From NCBI RefSeq assembly GCF_007828045.1, contig NZ_VITN01000002.1, positions 434,001-498,000 on the forward strand: 64,000 bases of DNA, read 5' to 3'. The translations under genes and the position numbers were made by a program. The DNA is from Nitrospirillum amazonense (GTDB lineage Bacteria; Pseudomonadota; Alphaproteobacteria; Azospirillales; Azospirillaceae). The notes below the pieces were generated by a model, which was not told the origin of the DNA, did no database searches, and worked only from the letters and a program-made list of their open reading frames with translations. Positions 51,631 to 60,657 of the stretch are shown one piece after another. Within the stretch, counting starts at the first letter, position 1. Every line of letters begins with the position of its first letter.

Positions 51631-53394
51631 GTGCCCCATCCAGTAACCCGCCGTGCCTTCCTGGCCAGCGGCGCCGGCAGCGCCGCGGCGCTGGCCGCCA
51701 CCGCCCCGGCAACAGCGGCGTCCGGCACGCCCAGCCCGGACTTGCAGCTGTTGACCTCGCGCAGTGGCGTCTACACCCCGGCCAAGGGCGAGGCGGTGCT
51801 GCAGTTCAGCTTCGACTTCCCCGAGGCGTCGGTGCAGGTGGGCCCTTTGCTGATGGGCTTTCGGGTGCAGACGTATGAGAACGCCTACGCCATCGACCCC
51901 TCGGTGACGCGGGTGGTTCGCAACGGCAACCGCACCATCCTGACCTGCGATGGCCTGCTGTGGGCCGGCGGCCAGGAAAAGGCGCCAGGCAGGCTGGCGG
52001 CCGAGTTCTCGGTGGAGGCGGACGGTACGGTGCAATGGACGGCCAAGGCTGAGGCGCCGCACCCCGTGAAGTCCATCACCACCGTGGTGCGCGGCCTGCC
52101 GCGCGGTGAAATCTCCGTCTCCGGTCAGGATTTCACCGATTTGAAGGATGACGAGAAGGTCTTCGAATATCCCAACTTTTTCCATGGGGTGGCGACACCC
52201 TTGGCCGTGCTGAAGGCCGCCGATGGCCGCCATTTCGCGCTATCGGCGCGGCAGACGGCGGTGCGCACCTGCCGCTTCTTCTTCCAGCCGGGGCCGGACG
52301 GCTATCGCATCGAACTGATCCATGAGGGGGAGGGCTGGGCCAAGGCCACCAGCCTGGCGACCCCGCCCTGGCGGGTGGGCCCCGCGGCGGACTACGCGGC
52401 CGCCGTCGCCCCCCACTTCGCCCATGTGGAAAAGACCTACGGCATCCCGCCCCTGGCCACCCGGCCGGACATGCCGGCCTGGATGCGGGAGGTCGACCTG
52501 GTGCTGAGCATCCACGGCGCGCATTGGACCGGCTATATCTTCAACGACTATGCCCGCATCCTGGAGATCCTGCGCTGGGCCGCCACGCAGATCGACCCGA
52601 AGCGGGTCATGGTGTTCCTGCCGGCCTGGGACGGGCGCTATTACTGGAACTATCCCCTGTACCAGCCCGACCCGCGCATGGGCGGGGCGGAGGGTTTCAA
52701 GCGCCTGGTCAGCCAGGCCCAGAAACTGGGATTCCGCATCGTCCCCATGTTCGGCACCAACAGCGCCAACAAGGTGTGGGAGGAGTTCAAGCTGTTCGCC
52801 GACGCCACGACGGAGCGGGTGGACGGCGATTCCTTCGACCTGAACTGGGTGGACTGGGACAACGACCGTTCCGGCGAGGGCTGGATGCCCTTCATGAATC
52901 TGGGCGTGGAGTCCTGGCGGCGTTGGCTGGGCGCGCGCATCTCCGCCACCATCAGGCAGTTCGGCGTCGACGGCTATTTCCTGGATATCGCCGGGGCGGC
53001 CATCAACAACACCAAGGCCGACATGCATGAGGGCACGCGCCTGCTGGTGCAGGACCTGGCCCAGCGTCACCCCGGCATCCCGCCGGTGGGGGAGATGCTG
53101 TACGACGCCCAGATGGCCTTCATCCCCATGAGCCATGTGACGCGCTACGCCCTGGCCCCCGCCGCCTATGACGGTCACGTGCGCAGCTATCAGCACCTGA
53201 GCCGCCCGGCCCCCGGCCGGGGCAGCACCGGCGTGCATGAGGCGGGCTTCGGCACCTACAAGCCGGAGATCCCGTCCCACCAGCGCGCCATTCCCACCAT
53301 CACCGTGGTGGATGACACCTTCGACAAGGAACGCGCCGCCATGGCGGACTACATCAAACAGGCCAAGGCCTGGGGCGAGGCGCGACGGAAGTAG
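51631..53394 (+). CDS. Tat-exported glycoside-hydrolase-like protein of unrecognised family
   Basis: A 587-residue protein starting at GTG 51631 after AGGAGA. The N-terminus is a Tat signal (VTRRAFLASGAGSAAALAAT), implying export folded, perhaps with cofactor or metal. Residues about 35-260 are beta-rich. From about 290 on a TIM-barrel-like part carries VDLVLSIHGAHWTGYIFNDY, RVMVFLPAWDGRYYWNYPLY, FRIVPMFGTNSANKVW and GVDGYFLDIAGAAIN (Asp447 and Asp452). The last resembles the nucleophile region of retaining alpha-glycosidase clans (GH27/31/36). I cannot name the family. Location opposite GH51 predicts a role in arabinose-containing polysaccharide degradation. Confidence 0.7.
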   Translation: MPHPVTRRAFLASGAGSAAALAATAPATAASGTPSPDLQLLTSRSGVYTPAKGEAVLQFSFDFPEASVQVGPLLMGFRVQTYENAYAIDPSVTRVVRNGNRTILTCDGLLWAGGQEKAPGRLAAEFSVEADGTVQWTAKAEAPHPVKSITTVVRGLPRGEISVSGQDFTDLKDDEKVFEYPNFFHGVATPLAVLKAADGRHFALSARQTAVRTCRFFFQPGPDGYRIELIHEGEGWAKATSLATPPWRVGPAADYAAAVAPHFAHVEKTYGIPPLATRPDMPAWMREVDLVLSIHGAHWTGYIFNDYARILEILRWAATQIDPKRVMVFLPAWDGRYYWNYPLYQPDPRMGGAEGFKRLVSQAQKLGFRIVPMFGTNSANKVWEEFKLFADATTERVDGDSFDLNWVDWDNDRSGEGWMPFMNLGVESWRRWLGARISATIRQFGVDGYFLDIAGAAINNTKADMHEGTRLLVQDLAQRHPGIPPVGEMLYDAQMAFIPMSHVTRYALAPAAYDGHVRSYQHLSRPAPGRGSTGVHEAGFGTYKPEIPSHQRAIPTITVVDDTFDKERAAMADYIKQAKAWGEARRK

Positions 53395-53426
53395 GCCGCG
53401 ACCGCGGCCGCCGGAATTTGAGGAAG
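53391..53426. repeat. dispersed intergenic repeat, copy 3 (partial)
   Basis: GTAGGCCGCGACCGCGGCC then GCCGG and GAGGAAG match the first block of copies 1 and 2. The hairpin GGCCGC-gacc-GCGGCC differs from copy 2 (GGACGC-gacc-GCGTCC) at one base pair, changed on both sides. The TAG stop of the upstream gene lies inside this copy. Confidence 0.6.
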
Positions 53427-53434
53427 ATAAAAAA

Positions 53435-53464
53435 AGGCCGCCAGCCCCGATCGGCTGGCGGCCT
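53435..53464 (-). terminator. intrinsic terminator of APC permease gene
   Basis: AGGCCGCCAGCC and GGCTGGCGGCCT form a perfect 12-bp stem with a 6-nt loop. On the minus strand it is followed by a run of T (seven A on the plus strand at 53429-53435). It lies 22 bases after the permease stop and may also stop plus-strand readthrough. Confidence 0.9.
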
Positions 53465-53486
53465 CGCATTTCCAGGGCCGGCGGCC

Positions 53487-54902
53487 TTACGCGGCCTTGT
53501 TCAGCAGGCTGGCCCGGCGGCTGTAGGCCAGGTAGATCACCAGGCCGATCACGTGCCAGATGGCGAAGTTGCGCAGCGTGGTGCCCGGCAGGGAGTACAG
53601 GAAGTAAAGGCAGCCGATGACCGCCAGCGGGGCCACCACCCACACGGCGGGGCAGCGGAACAGGCGCGGCAGATCCGGCTTGGTCACGCGCAAGACCATG
53701 ACGCAGACCGAGACGGAGATGAAGGCCGCCAGCGTGCCGGCGTTCGACAGCTCCGCGATGGTGGCCAGCGGCAGGAACCCGCCGAACAGGGCCACGAACA
53801 GGCCGACCAGCAGGGTCACCTTGACGGGCGAGCGGCGGTCAGGGCCCAGGTCGCTGAGCGTGCGCGGCAGCAGGCCGTCGCGCGACATGACGAAGAACAC
53901 GCGGGTCTGGCCGAACATCATCACCAGGATGACGCTGGGCAGGGCCACGATGGCGGCGGCCCCTATGGCCCAGGCGGCGCCGGGATGGTTCAGGCTGCGC
54001 AGGATGAAGGCCAGCGGCTCGCCACTGGCGGCGAATTCGGCGAAGGGCCAGGCGCCCACGGCGCAGGCGGCCACGATCATATAGATGATGGTGGAGATGA
54101 CCATGGAGCCCAGGATGCCGATGGTCAGGTCGCGGCCGGGGTTCTTCACCTCTTCCGCCGAGGTCGACACGGCGTCGAAGCCGAAGAAGGCGAAGAAGAC
54201 GATGGCCGCCGCCGCCATCACGCCGCGCACGTGGCCGGCATCGTCCATGTGCGAGACGAAGCCGTAGGGCATGAACGGGGTGAAGTTTTCCGGCACCAGG
54301 CTGAACACCGTCAGGCCGACGAACACCGCCAGGGCGATGATCTTGATGGCGACCAGCGCGATGTTGACCGTAGCGCTTTCCTTCGCACCCTTGGCCAGCA
54401 GGGCCGTGACCAGCGCGGTGATGACGATGGCCGGCAGGTTGACGATGCCACCGGCATAGGGTCCGGCGATGAGTTCCTTGGGCAAATGGATGCCCATGCT
54501 TTCCAGCAGACCGACCATGTAGCCGGACCAGCCCACCGCCACGGCGCTGCAGGTGACGGCATACTCCAGCACCAGGGACCAGCCGATGATCCAGGCCAGC
54601 CCCTCCCCCAGCACCGAGTAGGTGTAGGTGTAGGCGCTGCCGGCCGCCGGCATCATGGTGGCCATTTCGGCGTAGGTCAGGGCCGCGAAGGCGCAGAGGA
54701 TACCGCAGGCGGCGAAGGCCAGAATGACGGCGGGGCCGGCGCGCTCCGCACCGATGCCGGTCAGGGTGTAGATGCCCGTGCCGATGATGCCGCCAATGCC
54801 CAGGGCCACCAGGTGCGGCCAGCTCAAAGTCTTGCGCAACTGCCGGCTTTGGTCCACGTGCGCCAAAGCGTCCAACGCCTTACGGCGCGTCCAGAACGTC
54901 AT
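53487..54902 (-). CDS. APC superfamily amino acid permease
   Basis: A 471-residue polytopic transporter with about 12-13 membrane segments. APC signatures include LVALGIGGIIGTGIYTLTGI, AGPAVILAFAACGILCAFAA, LTYAEMATMMPAAGSAYTYT, and FFAFFGFDAVSTSAEEVKNP. The cationic amino acid transporter/YfnA-like subgroup fits best. Substrate cannot be read. It is a single-gene unit with its own terminator, set inside the arabinose locus. Confidence 0.9.
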   Translation of the reverse strand: MTFWTRRKALDALAHVDQSRQLRKTLSWPHLVALGIGGIIGTGIYTLTGIGAERAGPAVILAFAACGILCAFAALTYAEMATMMPAAGSAYTYTYSVLGEGLAWIIGWSLVLEYAVTCSAVAVGWSGYMVGLLESMGIHLPKELIAGPYAGGIVNLPAIVITALVTALLAKGAKESATVNIALVAIKIIALAVFVGLTVFSLVPENFTPFMPYGFVSHMDDAGHVRGVMAAAAIVFFAFFGFDAVSTSAEEVKNPGRDLTIGILGSMVISTIIYMIVAACAVGAWPFAEFAASGEPLAFILRSLNHPGAAWAIGAAAIVALPSVILVMMFGQTRVFFVMSRDGLLPRTLSDLGPDRRSPVKVTLLVGLFVALFGGFLPLATIAELSNAGTLAAFISVSVCVMVLRVTKPDLPRLFRCPAVWVVAPLAVIGCLYFLYSLPGTTLRNFAIWHVIGLVIYLAYSRRASLLNKAA

Positions 54903-55089
54903 AAAGCAGTCCCCATCTAGAACGTGTTTTAGCCCCCTGCCGTCAACAGCCCGCCCCCTTGCCCTGGGGCTGGCGTCTATTGACCGGAAGCTGTTTGGAC
55001 ACCGATCAGCGCGGGCGTCAACATCTTAACTGCCCTAGCCGTTTCAAACGACATTTTGTGGCGCGGAAGGCCCGCTTTCCAACAAAAAA

Positions 55090-55115
55090 CCCCGCCCGGG
55101 ATCACCCGGGCGGGG
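55090..55115 (-). terminator. intrinsic terminator of TonB-dependent receptor gene
   Basis: CCCCGCCCGGG and CCCGGGCGGGG form a perfect 11-bp stem around a 4-nt loop, followed on the minus strand by six T. It lies 24 bases after the receptor stop. Confidence 0.9.
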
Positions 55116-55139
55116 ATATCTCCGTTCCAGGCCCAGGCC

Positions 55140-58079
55140 TTAGAACTCCACCGTCGCACCGACGAAGATGGTGCGGCCCAGCGGGTCGTAGACACCGGGG
55201 TAGGTGTTGCCGTTGCCGAAGCTGCTGAGCAGGCTGGACGCAATGGCCGGCGGGTCGCGGTCGAGGATGTTGTTCACACCCGCGCGCAGCGACAGGTAGT
55301 CGGTCATCTTGTAGGTCATCGCCAGGTCGAAGTAGCTGTACGATGGCAGCTTGGCGTTGATGCCCACAAAGTCGGAGGCCAGGAAGTCGTTGCTGGTGTT
55401 GCTGGACAGCGACGTCGGGCCGATGAAGCGCCAGTTCACGGACACCGTGGCCGGGACCCAGGGGCTGGACCAGGTGGTGCGCAACTGGTGGCGCCACCGC
55501 GGGTTGGGCTGGCCGCAGGTCGGCCCGAACAGGCCGGTGCAGTCATAGGTGCCCAGGCTGGGCAACGGCTGGGTCTCGCGGGTCAGCAGGACGCTGCCTG
55601 TCAGGTTGAAGTCCAGGTCGCCCCAGTTGCGGTTGATGACGTCGTCCAGCGCCAGCTTGTAGGACATGTCGATGTCCACGCCCGAGGTCTGCAGGTGACC
55701 GGTGTTCTGGTTGCCGGCGATGATGTAGCCGTCGGTACCGAACAGCACACCCGAACCCTTGGCACGGTGGAACAGGCCGCAGAAGTACGGGTTGGCGGTC
55801 TGGACGCACTGGTTGATGACGGTCTGGGCGTCCAGCGCCGAGATGTAGCCGTCAACCTTGATGGTGTAATAGTCCAGCGTGGCGGAGAAGTTGGGAATGA
55901 AGGTGGGGGTCAGCACCACGCCGGCGGTGAAGGTGTCCGCCGTTTCCGGCTTCAACGCGCTGTTGCCGCCACCCTGGGTGACGCAGACGGCCGAGGGGCA
56001 GTCGGCGATGTGGCCGTACTGGGCCGAGGTGACGCCGGTCAGGGCGCACTGGGCCGCCGATGCCGTCGGGCTGGAGCCGGAGCAGGGATCCACCGCCGCG
56101 ACGTTGCCCAGCGTGGTCGGCGCGAACAGTTCGGAGATGCTGGCGGCGCGGACGGCGCGGTTGTAGCTGCCGCGGAAGCGGACATCGCTGACCGGAGCGT
56201 ACTGCAACTCGAACTTGTAGGTGCTGACGCCGCCGTCCAGGTAGTCGTACTTGGAGTAGCGGTAGCCGGTGTTGAACAGCAGTTCCTCGACCAGGGGCTT
56301 GTCCTGGATGATGGGGAACTGCAGTTCGCCGTAGCCTTCGTCCACGCTCAGGCTGCCGTGCGACGGCAGGGTGCCGTTGGCCTGGGCCACCTGGTCCGCC
56401 TCGAACAGGAGCGTTTCCTCGCGGTGTTCATAACCCAGCGCGATGGCCGCCCCCTTCTTGGCCCACGGGCTCTTGATCCCGTACTGCTCCAGATCGCCGT
56501 TGATGGACAGGCTGCCCACCTTCTCCGTCTGGGCGCCGTGGGTGTGGCTGGGCGAATAGAGGTAGGTGTAACCGGCCTGGCTGATGCCGTTGTACTGGAA
56601 GACGTTGATGGGCACGCAGGTCGGGTCGGTACCGTCGATCACCGACCTGCAGGTGGGCACGCCGTTCACGTTGACAACCTCCAGGGCGCGCTGCGCCTTG
56701 GTGTTGTCGACGTTGTTCATATAGGTCTCGTTCAGGATGGCCTTGGACCACAGGAAGTTGGCGTCGTAGCTCCAACCATCCCAGACTTCGCCGCGGAAGC
56801 CGCCGGTGAAGCGGTAGTCGATGTGGCGCAGGTCGTCGCGGCGCGGCTGGCTGCCGGGGCCGGTCAGGCGGTAGCCGATGAAGGTCTGCGCGTCGGCGTT
56901 GGTGCCGGCGTCGGCGCCGCACAGCGTGGACGCCTGGGCCGACGACATCAGCGGGTTGTTGCAGTTGATGTTGAACGTCGTGCCCTGGAACAGGGCGGAC
57001 GGCGCCGCCTGCGAGAAGCTGTGGTCGTTCATGTACATGAAGTTGCCGTAGACTTCGATTTCCTTGGCAAATTCATAGTGGGCGGCCAGGCCGGCCGTCT
57101 CGCGCTTGTCCGTGCGCTGGATGTAGTTGGTCGGCGTGTAGTTGTAGGCGAAGCTGCTGTTGTACGGCACCCAGGTCTTGCTGCCGTCCTTGGCGTTCAC
57201 CAGGGTGGTGTTCGCGTTGGGGCCGCTCAGCGGATAGAACAGGCCATAGGCGTTGTTGCTGGAGCCGCCGCAGATGAAGGTGTTGGCGTCCTTCAGGTTC
57301 AGGTCGCAGTTGGAATAGTCGCGCTTATCCTGGGTGACCGGCATGGAATAGTGATAGCCGGCGAACAGGGTGACATTGCCCTTCTTGCCGTCGAAGTTGG
57401 TGCCGGCGGCGACGCTGACGTCCTTCTTGATGCCATCCCACACCTCACTGGGCGCGGTGGCGAAGTTCTTGGCCTGGCTGAGGGACCGCAGGGCGGTATT
57501 GCCGTTGTCATGCTGCGCGATGCTGTACTGTACGTCGGCGCGCACGCCGTCCAGATTCTTGCGCAGGATGAAGTTCACGACACCCGACACGGCGTCGGAG
57601 CCATAAACGGCCGAGGCGCCGCCCGAGACCACGTCCACCCGGTCCACCATCGCGGTGGGGATGAAGTTGATGTCGGCGGTTTCCGGCGGCAGCATGCGCT
57701 GGCCGTCGATCAGCACCAGGTTACGGTTGGAACCCAGGTTGCGCAGGTTGACGCGCGAGGTGCCGTCGGCACCGTTGGACACGTTGTCGTTGGCGTCCGC
57801 CGTCACCTGCGGCAGGCGGTTCAGGGCGTCCACCATGTTGGTCGTGCCCTGATACTGCAGGTCCTGTGATCCCACCGTGGTCAGGGGGCTGGCCGTCGTC
57901 AGGTTCGCCTGCTTGATGCGCGAACCCGTGATGACGATTTCCTGCAGATCATCGACGGATTGGGCCAGCGCCTGGCCACCCGCCATCAATGCCACCATGG
58001 CGGCCCCCGCCGCCAGGACCGACGCGCGGCCCGAGCGGAGCACCGACCCGGGGGCGGACTTCGCATGAATCTTTTGCAT
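55140..58079 (-). CDS. TonB-dependent outer membrane receptor
   Basis: A 979-residue outer-membrane active transporter. The signal peptide is at residues about 18-39 (VLAAGAAMVALMAGGQALAQ). The TonB box region precedes EIVITGSRI, then the plug domain (STTNMVDALNRLPQV-like, RVNLRNLGSNRNLVLIDGQR, GGASAVYGSDAVSGVVNFIL). A 22-strand barrel ends in GRTIFVGATVEF with terminal Phe. Several Cys pairs occur in outer loops. The large size and arabinose context suggest uptake of oligosaccharides, for example arabino-oligosaccharides, rather than siderophores; this is inferred. It has its own terminator. Confidence 0.93.
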   Translation of the reverse strand: MQKIHAKSAPGSVLRSGRASVLAAGAAMVALMAGGQALAQSVDDLQEIVITGSRIKQANLTTASPLTTVGSQDLQYQGTTNMVDALNRLPQVTADANDNVSNGADGTSRVNLRNLGSNRNLVLIDGQRMLPPETADINFIPTAMVDRVDVVSGGASAVYGSDAVSGVVNFILRKNLDGVRADVQYSIAQHDNGNTALRSLSQAKNFATAPSEVWDGIKKDVSVAAGTNFDGKKGNVTLFAGYHYSMPVTQDKRDYSNCDLNLKDANTFICGGSSNNAYGLFYPLSGPNANTTLVNAKDGSKTWVPYNSSFAYNYTPTNYIQRTDKRETAGLAAHYEFAKEIEVYGNFMYMNDHSFSQAAPSALFQGTTFNINCNNPLMSSAQASTLCGADAGTNADAQTFIGYRLTGPGSQPRRDDLRHIDYRFTGGFRGEVWDGWSYDANFLWSKAILNETYMNNVDNTKAQRALEVVNVNGVPTCRSVIDGTDPTCVPINVFQYNGISQAGYTYLYSPSHTHGAQTEKVGSLSINGDLEQYGIKSPWAKKGAAIALGYEHREETLLFEADQVAQANGTLPSHGSLSVDEGYGELQFPIIQDKPLVEELLFNTGYRYSKYDYLDGGVSTYKFELQYAPVSDVRFRGSYNRAVRAASISELFAPTTLGNVAAVDPCSGSSPTASAAQCALTGVTSAQYGHIADCPSAVCVTQGGGNSALKPETADTFTAGVVLTPTFIPNFSATLDYYTIKVDGYISALDAQTVINQCVQTANPYFCGLFHRAKGSGVLFGTDGYIIAGNQNTGHLQTSGVDIDMSYKLALDDVINRNWGDLDFNLTGSVLLTRETQPLPSLGTYDCTGLFGPTCGQPNPRWRHQLRTTWSSPWVPATVSVNWRFIGPTSLSSNTSNDFLASDFVGINAKLPSYSYFDLAMTYKMTDYLSLRAGVNNILDRDPPAIASSLLSSFGNGNTYPGVYDPLGRTIFVGATVEF

Positions 58080-58273
58080 TCTTATCTCCCAGACCGCGCA
58101 CCCCCGTTAGTGCGCGCTGGACAACCGTCCCGCAAATGCCACGAACCTGTCAAATATCTTATATCGTATATCGTATGATTTATTCGAAAGTGTGTCGCCG
58201 ACGCATCAGCGGCGACCAAACTTTGCGTAGCTTCAAATAGTTAACTCGCATCACGACAGACAGACGCCAAAAG

Positions 58274-58299
58274 CCGCCCTCCCCCGGTGGGGAGGGCGG
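58274..58299 (-). terminator. intrinsic terminator of AraD1-like gene
   Basis: CCGCCCTCCCC and GGGGAGGGCGG form a perfect 11-bp stem with a 4-nt loop, followed on the minus strand by CTTTTGG. It lies about 70 bases after the AraD1-like stop and upstream of the receptor gene. Confidence 0.7.
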
Positions 58300-58369
58300 T
58301 TGCAAAGGCGTCGCCGTTAAAAACCACCCATCCGGAATAGGATGGGCGCTGGTGCGCGACCCGTGGCGC

Positions 58370-59365
58370 TTACAGCGCCGTCACGGTCACCGCTTCCGCG
58401 TCCTTCACCGCCAGCGGGTTGCGCAGCGGCAGCCCGAAGGGTGCGGCTTCCACCTCGAACCGGTCGCCCGGCCGGGTGGTGAACCCGTCGCTGAACGACA
58501 GGGTGGCGGTACCGAAATAATGCGCATGGGCGTCGCCGGGGCGGCGGAAGCCGGCGTATTTGAAGTGGTGGTGTTCCAGGTTGGCCAGGCTGTGGCACAT
58601 GTTGGCCTCACCCGACAGGAAGGGCTTTTCCCACGCGACCTGGCCGTCGCGGACGATGCGCGTCGTCCCCCGGATGTCGGCCGGCAGCGGCCCCACCAGC
58701 AGCTCCGGCCCGAAGGAACAGGGGCGCAGCTTGGAATGCGCCAGGTAGAGATAGTTCTGCCGCTCCGTCACATGGTCGGAGAATTCGTTGCCCAGGGCGT
58801 GGCCCAGGCGGAAGGGCGTGCCGTCGGGACCGATGACGTAGAGGCCCACGATCTCCGGCTCCTCCCCGCCATCCAGGGCGAAGGCGGGGGAGGCCAGCGG
58901 CGCCTCGGGCGCCGTGACGATGCCGCCATCCCCCTTGAAGAACCATTCCGGCTGCGCGCCCACCTGTCCGGCGGCCGGCTTGCCGCCCTCCAGACCCAGG
59001 CGGAACATGCGCATCGAGTCGGTCTGCTTGGCGGGATCGGCCAGATCCTTGTGCATCTTGTCCCGGCCCTCCGCCGACCCAAGGTGGGTCAGGCCCGTGC
59101 CGGTGACCAGCAGGTGGGCGGTATCGGGATGGTCCAGCGGCACCAGCAGGCGACCCTCAGCCACCAGCGCGGCCAGGTCCACGGGGCCACCCACGCCCGC
59201 CGCCTCGACCACCGCCGCCAGGCCCGTGCCGGCGGCGATGGCCCGCTGCGCCAGCTCATAAACGCTGGCGACATCCGGCACCGTGCGCGCCGGACCATCA
59301 TCGTGGCGGGCGGCGACGGCACGGGCGCCCGTGCCGTCGACATATTGGAGGAGACGCAGGACCAT
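58370..59365 (-). CDS. AraD1-like protein, fumarylacetoacetate hydrolase superfamily
   Basis: A 331-residue FAH-fold enzyme. Family features include FKGDGGIVTAPEAPLASPAF, GEEPEIVGLYVIGPDGTPFR (metal-binding Glu region), LGHALGNEFSDHVTERQNYL, and LAHSKLRPCSFGPELLVGPL. Proteins of this type are named AraD1 and are linked to L-arabinose catabolism through 2-keto-3-deoxy-L-arabonate; the exact reaction is not read from sequence. It is divergent from the sugar ABC transporter operon. Distinct from the true fumarylacetoacetase at 29180. Confidence 0.82.
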   Translation of the reverse strand: MVLRLLQYVDGTGARAVAARHDDGPARTVPDVASVYELAQRAIAAGTGLAAVVEAAGVGGPVDLAALVAEGRLLVPLDHPDTAHLLVTGTGLTHLGSAEGRDKMHKDLADPAKQTDSMRMFRLGLEGGKPAAGQVGAQPEWFFKGDGGIVTAPEAPLASPAFALDGGEEPEIVGLYVIGPDGTPFRLGHALGNEFSDHVTERQNYLYLAHSKLRPCSFGPELLVGPLPADIRGTTRIVRDGQVAWEKPFLSGEANMCHSLANLEHHHFKYAGFRRPGDAHAHYFGTATLSFSDGFTTRPGDRFEVEAAPFGLPLRNPLAVKDAEAVTVTAL

Positions 59366-59450
59366 GGGTGTTTCCCTGACGATTGTTTTGCGTGACTGTG
59401 GGTCCGCCCGGCCGGGATGACGGCACCAGAGGGCTAGACGTGCTCATTTA

Positions 59451-59570
59451 ATAATACTATTTCTGTCTAGTCCAAGCCCTTTTCAGGGGCAAGCGACTTC
59501 GTCACACGGGGACGACGTCCAGGGATGCAAAGGGGCTTGAGTAGCCTCCATAAATAATATCATATGACCC
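59451..59570. promoter_or_regulatory. AT-rich divergent control region of araD1-like and ABC transporter genes
   Basis: The 278-base gap between 59365 and 59644 contains ATAATACTAT (59451-59460), related to the palindrome near 51546, and a second AT-rich segment AAATAATATCATATGA (59553-59566) with the 8-bp palindrome TCATATGA. These lie about 90 bases upstream of the two genes on each side and are candidate operators/promoters. Confidence 0.4.
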
Positions 59571-59643
59571 ATAACAAACGGCCGCCATCTCCTGGATAAG
59601 GATAGCCGGCGGACGGCCCCGACGGGGTGAACATGACACAGGG

Positions 59644-60657
59644 ATGGATATGAAAACGCTGCTGGGAAGCCGGAAAATCTCTCGCCAGGGTCTGGCGCGT
59701 CGGATGCTGGGTATCGGGACGGCGGTGCTGCTGGGCAGCCTGGCGGCCGGATGCGACAGCGGCGACAAGAAGGGCCTGACCGTGGGCTTTTCCCAGATCG
59801 GGTCGGAATCCGGCTGGCGCGCCGCGGAGACCAAGCTGGCCCGCCAGGGCGCGGAGCAGCGGGGCATCACCCTGAAATTCTCCGACGCGCAGCAGCGCCA
59901 GGAAAACCAGATCAAGGCCGTGCGGTCCTTCATCGCGCAGGGCGTGGACGCCATCCTGCTGGCCCCCGTGGTCTCCAGCGGTTGGGATGAGGTGCTGGGC
60001 GAGGCCAAGGCCGCCAACATCCCCGTCATCCTGCTGGACCGGCAGATCGACACGCCCAACGTCGACCTCTATCTGACGGCCGTCACCTCCGACACCATCG
60101 AGGAGGGGCGCGTGGCCGGCCGCTGGCTGGCGGGCAAGGTGCAGGGCCGCGACTGCCGCATCGTGGAAATCCAGGGCACGGTGGGCGCCAGCCTGGTGGC
60201 CAACCGCAAGAAGGGCTTCGAGGAGGCCATCGCCACCGCCCCCAACCTGCACCTGGTGCGCACCCAGTCGGGCGAGTTCACCCGTGCCAAGGGCAAGGAG
60301 GTCATGGAGGGCTTCCTGAAGGCCGAGGCGCCGGGCAGCATCTGCGCCGTCTATTCCCACAACGACGACATGATGATCGGCGCCATCCAGGCCATCAAGG
60401 AGGCGGGGCTGAAGCCCGGCACCGACATCCTGACCGTCTCCATCGACGGCGTGCCCGACATCTTCAAGGCCATGGCCGACGGCGACGCCAACGCCACGGT
60501 GGAACTGGCCCCGGACATGGCGCCGCGCGCCTATGACATCCTGCTGGCCTACCGCAAGGACCACGCCCCGCCGCCCAAGTGGGTGCAGACGCCGTCCAAG
60601 CTGTATGAACCCGACACCGCCGCCGCCGAATACGCCCGGCGCAAGGATCTGTACTGA
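59644..60657 (+). CDS. sugar ABC transporter substrate-binding protein, YtfQ-like
   Basis: A 337-residue periplasmic-binding-protein-like I sugar receptor. Residues about 22-40 form a lipoprotein signal with lipobox LAAGC. The fold shows LTVGFSQIGSESGWRAAETK, QIKAVRSFIAQGVDAILLAP, VILLDRQIDTP and SHNDDMMIGAIQAIKEAG, matching the galactofuranose-binding YtfQ group. A second ATG at 59650 is possible. It starts a four-gene operon (overlapping starts and stops). In this locus L-arabinofuranose is a likely ligand, since it resembles galactofuranose; inferred. Confidence 0.88.
   Translation: MDMKTLLGSRKISRQGLARRMLGIGTAVLLGSLAAGCDSGDKKGLTVGFSQIGSESGWRAAETKLARQGAEQRGITLKFSDAQQRQENQIKAVRSFIAQGVDAILLAPVVSSGWDEVLGEAKAANIPVILLDRQIDTPNVDLYLTAVTSDTIEEGRVAGRWLAGKVQGRDCRIVEIQGTVGASLVANRKKGFEEAIATAPNLHLVRTQSGEFTRAKGKEVMEGFLKAEAPGSICAVYSHNDDMMIGAIQAIKEAGLKPGTDILTVSIDGVPDIFKAMADGDANATVELAPDMAPRAYDILLAYRKDHAPPPKWVQTPSKLYEPDTAAAEYARRKDLY

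Noticed and set aside
55056-57869. 937-codon plus-strand open frame over the TonB-dependent receptor gene
   Set aside because: Antisense shadow of a well-supported receptor; the product has no recognisable domains and a Val/Gly/Arg bias.
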